A stretch of 59,016 nucleotides of DNA from Pseudomonadota bacterium. Its GTDB lineage: Bacteria > Pseudomonadota > Alphaproteobacteria > Rhizobiales > Rhizobiaceae. Made by a program: the position numbers and the translations under genes. The stretch lies in assembly GCA_023419535.1 (NCBI GenBank), contig JAEZXX010000020.1, positions 1 to 59,016 of the forward strand, given 5' to 3'. Of this stretch, positions 50,837 through 58,957 are shown in pieces; positions within the stretch are counted from its first letter, which is position 1, and each line of letters opens with the position of its first letter. Under the pieces are notes generated by a model that was not told the origin of the DNA, did not search any database, and saw nothing but the letters and a program-made list of their open reading frames with translations.

Positions 50837-51481
50837 ATGACCCCTCTCGATCCCTCGAACGGCCCGCTGCTGATCGCCAGCCACAATGCCGGCAAGATCG
50901 CCGAATTCCGCGATCTTCTGGGCCCGCTCGGCTTCGAGGTGGTCTCGGCGGCCGACAAGGGACTGCCCGAGCCCGACGAGACCGGCGCGACCTTCGAGGA
51001 GAACGCCAGGATCAAGTCGATCGCGGCCGCGAAGGCGACCGGCCTTCTCGCGCTCTCGGACGATTCCGGCCTTGCCGTCGATGCGCTCGGCGGCGCGCCG
51101 GGCATCCATTCGGCGCGCTGGGCGGGTCCCGAGAAGGACTTCGCGATGGCCATGCGCCAGATCGAGGAGAAGCTGCAGGCGGAGGGCGCGTTTCGCCCGG
51201 ACCAGCGCACCGCCCGCTTCGTCGCCGTCCTGTCGCTGGCACGCCCGAACGGCACGACGACCGAGTTCCGCGGCGAGGTGGAGGGCACGCTCGTCTGGCC
51301 GCCGCGCGGGCAGGCCGGCTTCGGATACGATCCGATGTTCCTGCCCGACGGCTTCGAGCGGACCTTCGGCGAGATGAGCGCAGAAGAGAAGCACGGCTGG
51401 CGGCCGGGAGGGGAGACGGCGCTCTCACACCGCGCCCGCGCCTTCAAGCTGTTCGCGAAGAAGGCGCTCGATCGGGCATGA
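50837..51481 (+). CDS. rdgB: RdgB/HAM1 family dITP/XTP pyrophosphatase
   Basis: 214 residues: LLIASHNAGKIAEFRDLLGP start, TGATFEENARIKSIAAAKATG, DDSGLAVDALGGAPGIHSARWAG, GFGYDPMFLPDGFERTFGEM. It removes non-canonical purine triphosphates. The stop overlaps hemW start (ATGA). Confidence 0.97.
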   Translation: MTPLDPSNGPLLIASHNAGKIAEFRDLLGPLGFEVVSAADKGLPEPDETGATFEENARIKSIAAAKATGLLALSDDSGLAVDALGGAPGIHSARWAGPEKDFAMAMRQIEEKLQAEGAFRPDQRTARFVAVLSLARPNGTTTEFRGEVEGTLVWPPRGQAGFGYDPMFLPDGFERTFGEMSAEEKHGWRPGGETALSHRARAFKLFAKKALDRA

Positions 51482-52677
51482 ACGCGCAGGCCGGAAAGCT
51501 CACCGCGATCCGCCCCTATACGCCGCCGGCGGGCGATCCGGGATTCGGCGTCTACGTCCACTGGCCGTTCTGCGCGGCCAAATGCCCCTATTGCGACTTC
51601 AACTCCCATGTCCGCCGCGAGCCGGTGGACCAGGCGCGCTACGTGGCGGCCTTCCGCCGCGAGGTCGCGACCATGGCGGCGCGCTCGCGCGGGGAACGCG
51701 TCACCTCCATCTTCCTCGGCGGCGGCACGCCCTCGCTGATGGAGCCGGGAACCGTCGCCGCGATCCTCGACGCCGTGGCGGACGCCTGGACGGTGGAGAA
51801 CGGCGCGGAGATCACGCTGGAGGCCAATCCGTCCTCCGTCGAGGCCGACCGCTTCCGGGGCTATCGCGCGGCCGGCGTCAACCGCGTCTCGCTCGGCGTC
51901 CAGGCGCTCAACGACGCCGATCTGCGGCGCCTCGGTCGCCTGCACGACGTGGGCCAGGCGCTCGGCGCGATCCGACTGGCGCGCGAGATTTTTCCGCGCC
52001 TGTCCTTCGACCTGATCTACGCCCGGCCGGACCAGACGGTGAGCGCCTGGGAAGGGGAGCTGACCCGCGCCATCGATCTGGCCGCCGACCATCTGTCGCT
52101 CTACCAGCTGACGATCGAGGAGGGCACGGCCTTCTACGCGCTGCACAAGGCGGGCAAGCTGAAGGTGCCGGACGGCGAGCTCTCGGCCGAGCTCTACGAG
52201 GCGACGCAGCAGCTGACGGCGAGCCGCGGCCTGCCGGCCTACGAAATCTCCAACCACGCGGTGCCGGGCGCGGAGTCGCGCCACAATCTCACTTACTGGC
52301 GCTACGGCCTCTACGCAGGCATTGGTCCCGGGGCACATGGGCGGCTCGAAGGGCAAGGCGGCGTGCGCCATGCCGTCTCCAACGAGAAGCATCCGGAAAC
52401 CTGGCTGAAGATGGTCGAGGACTGGGACGCCGGGATCGACCTCGACGAACCGCTGGGGCAGGCCGAACAGGCGGACGAACTGCTGCTCATGGGCCTTCGC
52501 CTCGTCGAGGGGCTGGACCTCAAGCGCTGGCGTGCGCTGACGGGCCGCGACATCGATCCGGTGGTCGAGAGCGATCTGAAGCGCCATGGCATGATCGAAC
52601 GCCTGGGCCGCGACCGCATCCGCGCGACGCCGGCGGGCATGCTCGTTCTCGATGCCGTGGTGGCGGATCTGGCGTGA
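51478..52677 (+). CDS. hemW: Radical SAM heme chaperone HemW
   Basis: 399 residues with radical SAM motif Cys32-x3-Cys36-x2-Cys39 (WPFCAAKCPYCDFN), FLGGGTPS, VNRVSLGVQALNDADLRRLGRLHD and the HemW C-terminus (YWRYGLYAGIGPGAHGR). The family was long annotated as coproporphyrinogen III oxidase but lacks the CxxxCxxCxC of HemN; here the motif is C-x3-C-x2-C followed by Asp, as in HemW. Confidence 0.95.
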   Translation: MNAQAGKLTAIRPYTPPAGDPGFGVYVHWPFCAAKCPYCDFNSHVRREPVDQARYVAAFRREVATMAARSRGERVTSIFLGGGTPSLMEPGTVAAILDAVADAWTVENGAEITLEANPSSVEADRFRGYRAAGVNRVSLGVQALNDADLRRLGRLHDVGQALGAIRLAREIFPRLSFDLIYARPDQTVSAWEGELTRAIDLAADHLSLYQLTIEEGTAFYALHKAGKLKVPDGELSAELYEATQQLTASRGLPAYEISNHAVPGAESRHNLTYWRYGLYAGIGPGAHGRLEGQGGVRHAVSNEKHPETWLKMVEDWDAGIDLDEPLGQAEQADELLLMGLRLVEGLDLKRWRALTGRDIDPVVESDLKRHGMIERLGRDRIRATPAGMLVLDAVVADLA

Positions 52678-52997
52678 GCCTTCTCGTCTACGGCGGTGCG
52701 GCGCTCGCCGAGATCGCCGGCTGCTTCGCCTTCTGGGCCTGGTGGCGCTCGGGCGCCTCGGCGCTCTGGCTCGTGCCCGGAACGGCGAGCCTCGTCCTTT
52801 TCGCGCTGCTTCTCACGCAGGTCGACGCCAGCCATGCCGGCCGCACCTATGCCGCCTATGGCGGTGTCTACATCCTCGCCTCGGTGCTCTGGCTCTGGGC
52901 GGTGGAAGGCGCTCGGCCCGACCGCTTCGATCTGGCCGGAACCGCCCTGTGCCTCCTCGGCGCGGCGGTCATCCTCTGGGGTCCTCGTGCCGCCTGA
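52674..52997 (+). CDS. ynfA: YnfA/UPF0060 family membrane protein
   Basis: 107 residues, four membrane helices. Key sequence: GGAALAEIAGCFAFWAWWRSG, HAGRTYAAYGGVYILASVLWLWAVEGARPDRFDLAGTALCLLGAAVILWGPR. The family is related to small multidrug resistance proteins. GTG start overlapping the hemW stop (GTGA). Confidence 0.93.
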   Translation: MSLLVYGGAALAEIAGCFAFWAWWRSGASALWLVPGTASLVLFALLLTQVDASHAGRTYAAYGGVYILASVLWLWAVEGARPDRFDLAGTALCLLGAAVILWGPRAA

Positions 52998-53058
52998 GCT
53001 TGGCGCGGATGAGCGGCGCTGCCATATTCGAGTTCGGATCAACGCGAAGGAGACGGCC

Positions 53059-53334
53059 ATGTCCGCGGTTAAGACCGTCACGGTGACGCTCGGCGAGGAG
53101 CAGGAGAGCCTGGAGCGTCGTTTGGTGTCCGGCGAGTACGATACCGCGGATGAAGTTCTACGGGAGGGTCTGCGCGCGCTCGACCGCGAAGACGACTTCG
53201 ACGTCGAGGAAGTCCGCGCCATGATCGAAGAAGCCGAGAAGGATCCGCGACCCGACGTGCCAGCGGCGGAGGTTTTCGCGCGCTTGGAGGAGAAGCAGAG
53301 ACAACGCCGGCTCAAGGCCGAACGTGCCGCTTGA
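53059..53334 (+). CDS. parD: ParD-type antitoxin
   Basis: 91 residues: ribbon-helix-helix N-terminus (VKTVTVTLGEEQESLERRLVSGEYDTADEVLREGLRALDRED) and an acidic disordered C-terminus that would wrap the toxin. GGAG precedes the ATG. The toxin gene starts 11 bases before its stop. It likely represses its own promoter, but the pair sits inside a housekeeping operon. Confidence 0.9.
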   Translation: MSAVKTVTVTLGEEQESLERRLVSGEYDTADEVLREGLRALDREDDFDVEEVRAMIEEAEKDPRPDVPAAEVFARLEEKQRQRRLKAERAA

Positions 53335-53635
53335 GGTCGTTTTCAGCGCGAGGGCTGCACAAGACCTCGTCGAGATCGACAGCCTTTTCGCCGGCTATGG
53401 TCTGACCGCGACCGAGAATTTCCTGGCCGGAATCAGAACACGCTGCGCGCGCCTTGCAGAGTTCCCCCAGGCTGGACGCTTGAGGCCCGAAATCGGAGCA
53501 GGGCTTCGAAGTTTCGCCGTTCCCGGCAGGGCGACCGTGCTGTATCGCGCCAATGCGCAGACGCTGCGAATCGTGCGTGTTCTTTACGCTGGGCGTAATG
53601 TCCAGGCCATGAAGGCGAAGGATATCGACGCTTGA
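53324..53635 (+). CDS. parE: ParE-type toxin
   Basis: 103 residues of the RelE/ParE fold: VVFSARAAQDLVEIDSLFAGYG, then LAEFPQAGRLRPEIGAGLRSFAVPGRATVLYRANAQTLRIVRVLYAGRNV. ParE toxins poison DNA gyrase. GTG start inside the antitoxin gene. Its stop overlaps the rsmI start by four bases (TTGA). Confidence 0.9.
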   Translation: MPLEVVFSARAAQDLVEIDSLFAGYGLTATENFLAGIRTRCARLAEFPQAGRLRPEIGAGLRSFAVPGRATVLYRANAQTLRIVRVLYAGRNVQAMKAKDIDA

Positions 53636-54531
53636 ACCTTTCGGGTGAACCGCAGCGCTCCTTCACCCTGCGCGGCACGACCTTTCCCGCGCCCCGACCC
53701 GAGCCCGGCCTCTATCTCGTCGCGACGCCGATCGGGAACCTCTCCGACATCTCCGTGCGCGCGCTGGAGACGATCGCCGGTGCGCACGTTCTCGCCTGCG
53801 AGGACACGCGCGTCACCGCCAAGCTCCTGCAGCGCTTCTCGATCGCGCAGAGGCCCGTCTCCTATCACGAGCACAACGAGGCGCAGGCGGGCGAGGCGCT
53901 GTTCGCCGACCTTGTCGCCGGGCGCTCGGTCGCGCTCGTCTCCGATGCCGGGACGCCGCTCGTCTCCGATCCCGGCTTCCGGCTCGTCGAGCGCGCGATC
54001 GAGGCCGCAGTTCCGGTCTTTCCGATCCCGGGCGCCTCGGCGCCCATCGCCGCGCTCCTCGCCTCGGGCCTGCCCTCCGACGCCTTCTTCTTCGCCGGAT
54101 TCCTTCCCTCCAAGGAACTGGCGCGCGCGAAGCGGCTGGCAGAGCTCGTGCGCGTGCCCGGCACGCTGCTCTTCTTCGAATCGCCGAACCGGATCGCCGC
54201 GAGCCTGGCCGAGATGGCGGCCGTCCTCGGCGACCGCCCGGCGGCGGTGTGCCGCGAGCTGACCAAGCTGCACGAGACCGTCTATCGCGGCGCCTTGCCG
54301 CAGCTCGCCGAGCGCTTCGCCACCGACGACAATGTGCGCGGCGAGATCGTCGTCTGCGTCGGTCCGCCACCTGCCGAAGCGGAGGCGGGCCCAGGCGACG
54401 TCGATGCGATCCTCTCCGGACTTCTCGCCGAGATGAAGCCCTCGCAGGCGGCCGCCGAAGCGGTGCGCCTCACGGGGCGGCCGAAACGCGAGCTCTATGC
54501 CCGCGCGCTCGAGCTGAAGGCGGAGCGTTGA
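53632..54531 (+). CDS. rsmI: 16S rRNA (cytidine1402-2'-O)-methyltransferase
   Basis: 299 residues, SAM-dependent tetrapyrrole-methylase fold: LYLVATPIGNLSDISVRALETI, CEDTRVTAKLLQRF, LVSDAGTPLVSDPGFRLV, PIPGASAPIAALLASGLPSDAFFFAGFLP, FFESPNRIAASL and REL-TKLHETVYRG. TTG start at 53632 (MNLSGEPQRSF) overlapping the parE stop; no other in-frame start is better. Downstream of the toxin, which is unusual. Confidence 0.95.
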   Translation: MNLSGEPQRSFTLRGTTFPAPRPEPGLYLVATPIGNLSDISVRALETIAGAHVLACEDTRVTAKLLQRFSIAQRPVSYHEHNEAQAGEALFADLVAGRSVALVSDAGTPLVSDPGFRLVERAIEAAVPVFPIPGASAPIAALLASGLPSDAFFFAGFLPSKELARAKRLAELVRVPGTLLFFESPNRIAASLAEMAAVLGDRPAAVCRELTKLHETVYRGALPQLAERFATDDNVRGEIVVCVGPPPAEAEAGPGDVDAILSGLLAEMKPSQAAAEAVRLTGRPKRELYARALELKAER

Positions 54532-54899
54532 ACGAGGCGAGGCGTCGCGCCGGCTTCCGGCTCGGGCACCGGGCCGAGGGGCTGGCGGCGTGGGCGCTGC
54601 GCCTCAAGGGCTACCGCGTCCTGGCGGTTCGCCACCGCACACCGCTCGGCGAGATCGATCTGATTGCCCGGCGCGGCGACACGATCGCCATCGTCGAGGT
54701 GAAGGCGCGGGGCTCGCTCGCGGCCGCGCTCGACGCCGTGACGCCGGCGGCGCGGCGCCGGATCGAGGCGGCGAGCGACCTCTGGCTGGCGCGACGATCC
54801 GACGCCCACCGCCTGTCGCTGCGCTACGACATCGTCGCGGTCCTGCCCCGGCGCTGGCCGATCCATGTTGCGTGCGCATGGGAGCCCGGCGTCCGCTGA
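54528..54899 (+). CDS. yraN: YraN/UPF0102 nuclease-like protein
   Basis: 123 residues: GHRAEGLAAWALRLKGYRVLAVRHRTPLGEIDLIARRGDTIAIVEVKARGSL. The restriction-endonuclease-like core is E...E-x-D...E-x-K (GEIDLI, EVKAR). TTG start overlapping the rsmI stop (TTGA). Function not established; commonly next to rsmI. Confidence 0.92.
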   Translation: MNEARRRAGFRLGHRAEGLAAWALRLKGYRVLAVRHRTPLGEIDLIARRGDTIAIVEVKARGSLAAALDAVTPAARRRIEAASDLWLARRSDAHRLSLRYDIVAVLPRRWPIHVACAWEPGVR

Positions 54900-55003
54900 C
54901 GGGGCAGGGGCTTTCCAACCGCTCTGCAAAGGCGTAAAGCCCCCCGCCGCAGCCATCCGAGGCTCCGCGCCACGAGCCGAGACGCCCTGTTTCCTCGGAT
55001 GAA

Positions 55004-55043
55004 CCGCCCGTTAGGGGCGGCGCTGTAGCGTCTTCGAAGACGC
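55004..55043. repeat. Two hairpins upstream of kup
   Basis: CCGCCC-GTTAG-GGGCGG (55004-55020) and the perfect 16-bp palindrome GCGTCTTCGAAGACGC (55028-55043). The second ends 33 bases before the kup start. They could be an RNA structure in the leader or a DNA site; no T-run follows. Confidence 0.55.
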
Positions 55044-55076
55044 GTCCCATCTCGGCCCCGAGCTTCACGACCCAAG

Positions 55077-56972
55077 ATGTCGGTCTACCACTCCACCGCG
55101 GACGGCGCCTCGTCCGCCTCGCATCCCCGCTTTGCGAGCCTCGTGCTCGGCTCGATCGGCGTCGTCTACGGCGACATCGGCACGAGCCCGCTCTACGCGC
55201 TGCGCGAAGCGCTTCTCCATGCCGGCGAGGGCATGGTCGATCCCGAGGACGTCATCGGCATCGTCTCGCTCCTGCTCTGGACGCTGACGATCGTCGTCTC
55301 CGGCAAGTACGTCGCGCTGATCCTGAAAGCTGACAACAACGGCGAGGGCGGCGTTCTGACGCTCCTGGCGCTGGCGCGCCGCCACGGCTCGACGGGGCTC
55401 ATCGTGCTCAGCGTCGGCATGATCGCCGCCTCCCTCTTCTACGGCGACGCGGTCATCACTCCGGCGATCTCCGTGCTTTCGGCGATGGAGGGGCTCGCCC
55501 TCGTCTCTCCGGATCTCGCCTCCCTGGCGCTGCCGCTGACGCTGGTCATCCTGACGGCTCTCTTCCTGGCGCAGAGCCACGGCACCGCGCGGATCGCCAG
55601 CCTCTTCGGGCCGATCACGCTCGTCTGGTTCGTCGTGATGGGCGGGCTCGGGCTGATCCACATCGGCGACGATCCGGCGATCCTCGCCAGCCTCAATCCG
55701 CTGGCCGCGCTCGGCTTCGTTGCCGATCACGGCTTCCTCGCGCTCGCCATCCTCGGGACGGTGTTCCTGGCGGTGACGGGGGCGGAGGCGCTCTACGCCG
55801 ATCTCGGCCATTTCGGCGCGAAGCCGATCCGCTTTGCCTGGAGCACGGTGGTCTTTCCGGCGCTCGCGCTGAACTATCTGGGGCAGGGCGCACTGATCCT
55901 CGACAGTCCGGAGGCGGTGGCGAACCCGTTCTTCCTGCTGGCGCCCGGCTGGGCGCTCCTGCCGCTGGTGATCCTGGCGGCCATGGCGACCGTCATCGCG
56001 AGCCAGGCCGTCATCACCGGCGCCTTCTCGCTGACACACCAGGCGGTGCAGCTCGGCCTCCTGCCGCGCATGGAGGTGCGCCACACCTCGCCCGAGCATG
56101 TCGGGCAGATCTACATTCCGAAGGTCAACCTCCTCCTGTTCCTCGTCGTCATCGCGCTGGTCCTGACCTTCCAGACGTCCTCGGCGCTGGCCGGCGCCTA
56201 CGGCATCGCGGTGTCCGGCAACATGATGGCGACCTCGATCCTCGCCATCGTCGTCTTCCGCCGCGTCTGGAACTGGTCCTGGGGCAGGATCGCGCTCGTC
56301 ATGGTGCCGATCGGGCTCCTGGAGACGACGTTCCTCGGCGCGAACCTCCTCAAGATCCTCGCCGGGGGCAGGGCGCCGCTCGGGCTCGCGGCGGTTCTCC
56401 TCCTCGTCATGGCGACCTATGTGCGCGGTACGCGCATCGTCCAGGACAAGGCGTCCCGCGCCGCCATGCCGCTGACGGCGCTGATCTCGATGCTCGATCG
56501 CTCGCATCCCGCGACCGCGCCCGGCACGGCCGTCTTCATGTGCGGCGACCCGGAGGTCGCCCCCTCCTCGCTGCTCCACAATCTGAAGCACAACGGCGTT
56601 CTCCACGAGCGCAACGTCGTCCTGACGGTCATGACGTCGAACCGGCCGCGCGTCTCCGAGCGCGACCGGGTGGACGTCGAGGTGCTGCATCCGCGCTTCA
56701 AGCGGGTGACGCTGACCTTCGGCTACATGGAGGAGCCGAACGTGCCCGCGGCCCTGGCGCTCGCCAAGAAGCAGGGCCTGATCAAGTTCGAGATCATGTC
56801 GACCTCCTTCTTCCTGTCGCGCCGATCGCTGCGCGCCCTGTCGGAGACCGGCATGCCCGCCTGGCAGGACCGGCTCTACATCGCGCTGTACGGGCAGGTG
56901 ACCGACGCGACGCGCTTTTACAAGCTGCCGACCAACCGGGTGGTGGAACTCGGCCAGCAGCTCGCCATCTGA
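55077..56972 (+). CDS. kup: Kup-type potassium uptake protein
   Basis: 631 residues (E. coli Kup 622). GVVYGDIGTSPLYALREALL near residue 23 is the family signature. Twelve hydrophobic segments follow, with GEGGVLTLLALARR, FYGDAVITPAISVLSAMEGL and YADLGHFGAKPIRFAW motifs, and a cytoplasmic C-terminal domain from about 470. It takes up K+ with H+, important at low K+ or acid pH. Not part of the upstream operon; a 177-base leader precedes it. Confidence 0.96.
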   Translation: MSVYHSTADGASSASHPRFASLVLGSIGVVYGDIGTSPLYALREALLHAGEGMVDPEDVIGIVSLLLWTLTIVVSGKYVALILKADNNGEGGVLTLLALARRHGSTGLIVLSVGMIAASLFYGDAVITPAISVLSAMEGLALVSPDLASLALPLTLVILTALFLAQSHGTARIASLFGPITLVWFVVMGGLGLIHIGDDPAILASLNPLAALGFVADHGFLALAILGTVFLAVTGAEALYADLGHFGAKPIRFAWSTVVFPALALNYLGQGALILDSPEAVANPFFLLAPGWALLPLVILAAMATVIASQAVITGAFSLTHQAVQLGLLPRMEVRHTSPEHVGQIYIPKVNLLLFLVVIALVLTFQTSSALAGAYGIAVSGNMMATSILAIVVFRRVWNWSWGRIALVMVPIGLLETTFLGANLLKILAGGRAPLGLAAVLLLVMATYVRGTRIVQDKASRAAMPLTALISMLDRSHPATAPGTAVFMCGDPEVAPSSLLHNLKHNGVLHERNVVLTVMTSNRPRVSERDRVDVEVLHPRFKRVTLTFGYMEEPNVPAALALAKKQGLIKFEIMSTSFFLSRRSLRALSETGMPAWQDRLYIALYGQVTDATRFYKLPTNRVVELGQQLAI

Positions 56973-57039
56973 GCGCGAGGTTGCCGGGCGCGGCGCGCTC
57001 GGCTACCGCAGGCGGAACCTGTCGCCGAAGGAGTTTCCC

Positions 57040-57978
57040 ATGGCCCTCAAGGTCGCGGTCCAGATGGACCATGTGTCCTCGATCACCATCAAGGGCGATT
57101 CCACCTTCGCCCTGTGCCTGGAGGCCGAGCGGCGGGGCCACGCGCTCTTCCACTACACGCCCGATCGGCTGACCTTCCGCGACGGCGTGGTCTCCGCTCG
57201 GGTGGAGGCGATGAACCTTGCCGAAGAGCAGGGCAAGCACTTCACGCTCGGCGAGCCGGCGCGGGTCGACCTGTCCACCATGGACGTCGTCCTGCTCCGC
57301 CAGGACCCGCCCTTCGACATGAACTACATCACCTCCACGCACCTCCTGGAGCGCATCCACCCCAAGACGCTGGTCGCCAACGACCCGGCCTGGGTGCGCA
57401 ACATGCCGGAGAAGATCTTCGTCACCGAGTTCCCGGAGCTGATGCCGGAGACGCTGATCACCAAGGACCCGGCGGAAGTGGCGGCGTTCCGGGCCGAGCA
57501 CGGCGAGATCGTCATGAAGCCGCTCTACGGCAACGGCGGCGCGGGCGTGTTCCACCTGACGAAGGAGGACCGAAACCTCACCTCCTTCATGGAGACCTTC
57601 GCCCTTCTCTTCCGCGAGCCCTTCATCGTGCAGCGCTATCTGAAGGACGTGCGAAAGGGCGACAAGCGCATCATCCTGATCGACGGCGAGCCGGTGGGCG
57701 CGATCAACCGCGTACCGGCCGAGACAGACGCGCGCTCCAACATGCATGTCGGCGGGCGCGCCGAGGCGACCGAGCTGACGGCGCGCGAGCGGCAGATCTG
57801 CGAGGCGATCGGTCCCAAGTTGAAGGAGCGCGGCCAGATCTTCGTCGGCATCGACGTGATCGGCGATTACCTGACCGAGATCAACGTCACCTCGCCGACG
57901 GGCATCCGCGAGGTGAAGCGCTTCGGCGGCGCCGACATCGCGGCGCTCTTCTGGGACGCGGTGGAAGCCAAGCGCTGA
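57040..57978 (+). CDS. gshB: Glutathione synthetase
   Basis: 312 residues, ATP-grasp ligase joining gamma-glutamylcysteine and glycine. ALKVAVQMDHVSSITIKGDSTFAL start, VLLRQDPPFDMNYITSTHLLE, VMKPLYGNGGAGVF (Gly-rich ATP loop), GAINRVP and the metal site FVGIDVIGDYLTEINVTSPTG. Downstream of kup with 67 bases between, probably with its own promoter. Confidence 0.97.
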   Translation: MALKVAVQMDHVSSITIKGDSTFALCLEAERRGHALFHYTPDRLTFRDGVVSARVEAMNLAEEQGKHFTLGEPARVDLSTMDVVLLRQDPPFDMNYITSTHLLERIHPKTLVANDPAWVRNMPEKIFVTEFPELMPETLITKDPAEVAAFRAEHGEIVMKPLYGNGGAGVFHLTKEDRNLTSFMETFALLFREPFIVQRYLKDVRKGDKRIILIDGEPVGAINRVPAETDARSNMHVGGRAEATELTARERQICEAIGPKLKERGQIFVGIDVIGDYLTEINVTSPTGIREVKRFGGADIAALFWDAVEAKR

Positions 57979-58099
57979 GCCGTCGCCTCGACGGGGTAGG
58001 GCGCTGAACGCCGGATGAACGCGGCGTTCGGCAACCGTTCGGGCGGTCCGTGGTTTGATGGGATCATCGAACAAGGGCCAATCTCGAAGGACGCCCCCC

Positions 58100-58705
58100 A
58101 TGACCCGCCGCCTGAAACTGACCACCCTCATCCTCGCCGGCGCGATGCTGGTGCCGGGCATCGCCTCGGCCGCCACCGCCTTCGCCACCGGCAACGTCAA
58201 TCTGCGCGCCGGCCCGTCCACCGCCTATCCGGCGGTCAACGTCGTGCCCGCCGGCAACGACGTGCGCGTGTTCGGCTGCCTGTCCAACCGCTCCTGGTGC
58301 GACGTCGACTATTACGGCCAGCGCGGCTGGATGTCGTCGAACTACCTCGCCTTCGAGCAGCGCGGGACGCGCTACACCGGCACGCGCGTCGTCGAGCGCA
58401 TCGCCGCCCCGACCGTCACCTTCCAGATAGGCACCTACTGGGACGACCATTATCGCGACCGGTCCTTCTACTCGGACCGCGGCCGCTACGACCCGGGTTA
58501 TGGGCGCGGCTACGACCGGGGCTATGACCGGGGCTACGAGCGGGATCGCCGCGAATATCGCCGGGAGGCCCGCCGCGACTGGCGCGAGGATCGTCGCGAG
58601 TGGCGGGAAGACCGCCGGGACTGGCGTGAGGACCGCCGCGACTGGCGGGACGATTCCCGCCGCATCCGGCCGGGTGAGCTCGTTCTCGAGGGCCGCATCA
58701 ACTAG
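58100..58705 (+). CDS. Secreted SH3-domain protein with Arg/Asp-rich tail
   Basis: 201 residues. Signal peptide MTRRLKLTTLILAGAMLVPGIASA (cut near 24), then a bacterial SH3 domain (ATGNVNLRAGPSTAYPAVNVVPAGNDVRVFGCLSNRSWCDVDYYGQRGWMSSNYLAF), then a basic/acidic low-complexity tail with tandem (D/E)WREDRR units from about 155. The tail DNA is built of near-repeats (58560-58660). ATG 58100 is favoured by the signal peptide over longer openings. Probably an envelope or wall-binding protein. Confidence 0.85.
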   Translation: MTRRLKLTTLILAGAMLVPGIASAATAFATGNVNLRAGPSTAYPAVNVVPAGNDVRVFGCLSNRSWCDVDYYGQRGWMSSNYLAFEQRGTRYTGTRVVERIAAPTVTFQIGTYWDDHYRDRSFYSDRGRYDPGYGRGYDRGYDRGYERDRREYRREARRDWREDRREWREDRRDWREDRRDWRDDSRRIRPGELVLEGRIN

Positions 58706-58803
58706 GCGCCGTCCCGTCCGTTCGCACGCACGAAAATCGCTCCAGGCGATTGAAACGAAGCATCGGTCGCCTTTCGGCCTTCTGGCATCGCCGCTGCCTC
58801 GCC

Positions 58804-58833
58804 TTGACCGGCTTTCCAAGCGCCGCGTATAGC
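58804..58833 (+). promoter_or_regulatory. Promoter of the cobalamin riboswitch transcript
   Basis: TTGACC (58804-58809), 18-base spacer, TATAGC (58828-58833). The predicted start, near 58840, matches the first base of the riboswitch. Confidence 0.6.
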
Positions 58834-58840
58834 TGGACGC

Positions 58841-58957
58841 GACGGTTCCCGGTCCGGCGACGGACGGGGATGAAAAGGGAACACGGTGAGGACGACCCAA
58901 TCGGGGCCGAGACCGTGGCTGCCCCCGCAACTGTAAGCGGCTGCCGATCACCCTCGT
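58841..58957 (+). ncRNA. Cobalamin (B12) riboswitch, 3' end cut off
   Basis: It starts GACGGTTCCCGG and contains GGATGAAAAGGGAACACGG, the conserved J-region, then GACCGTGGCTGCCCCCGCAA and CTGTAAGCGG, which are the hallmark conserved segments of the B12 box. The last part, with the final stem and expression platform, is missing because the sequence turns into poly-G. The controlled gene (likely cobalamin synthesis or transport) lies beyond the window. Confidence 0.95.

Noticed and set aside
51478..52677. Oxygen-independent coproporphyrinogen oxidase HemN
   Set aside because: The cysteine motif is CxxxCxxC without the fourth Cys of HemN, and the operon position is that of HemW.
55065..56690. 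A minus-strand open frame of 541 codons opposite kup
   Set aside because: Low-complexity Arg/Asp/Glu shadow of a clear Kup gene.
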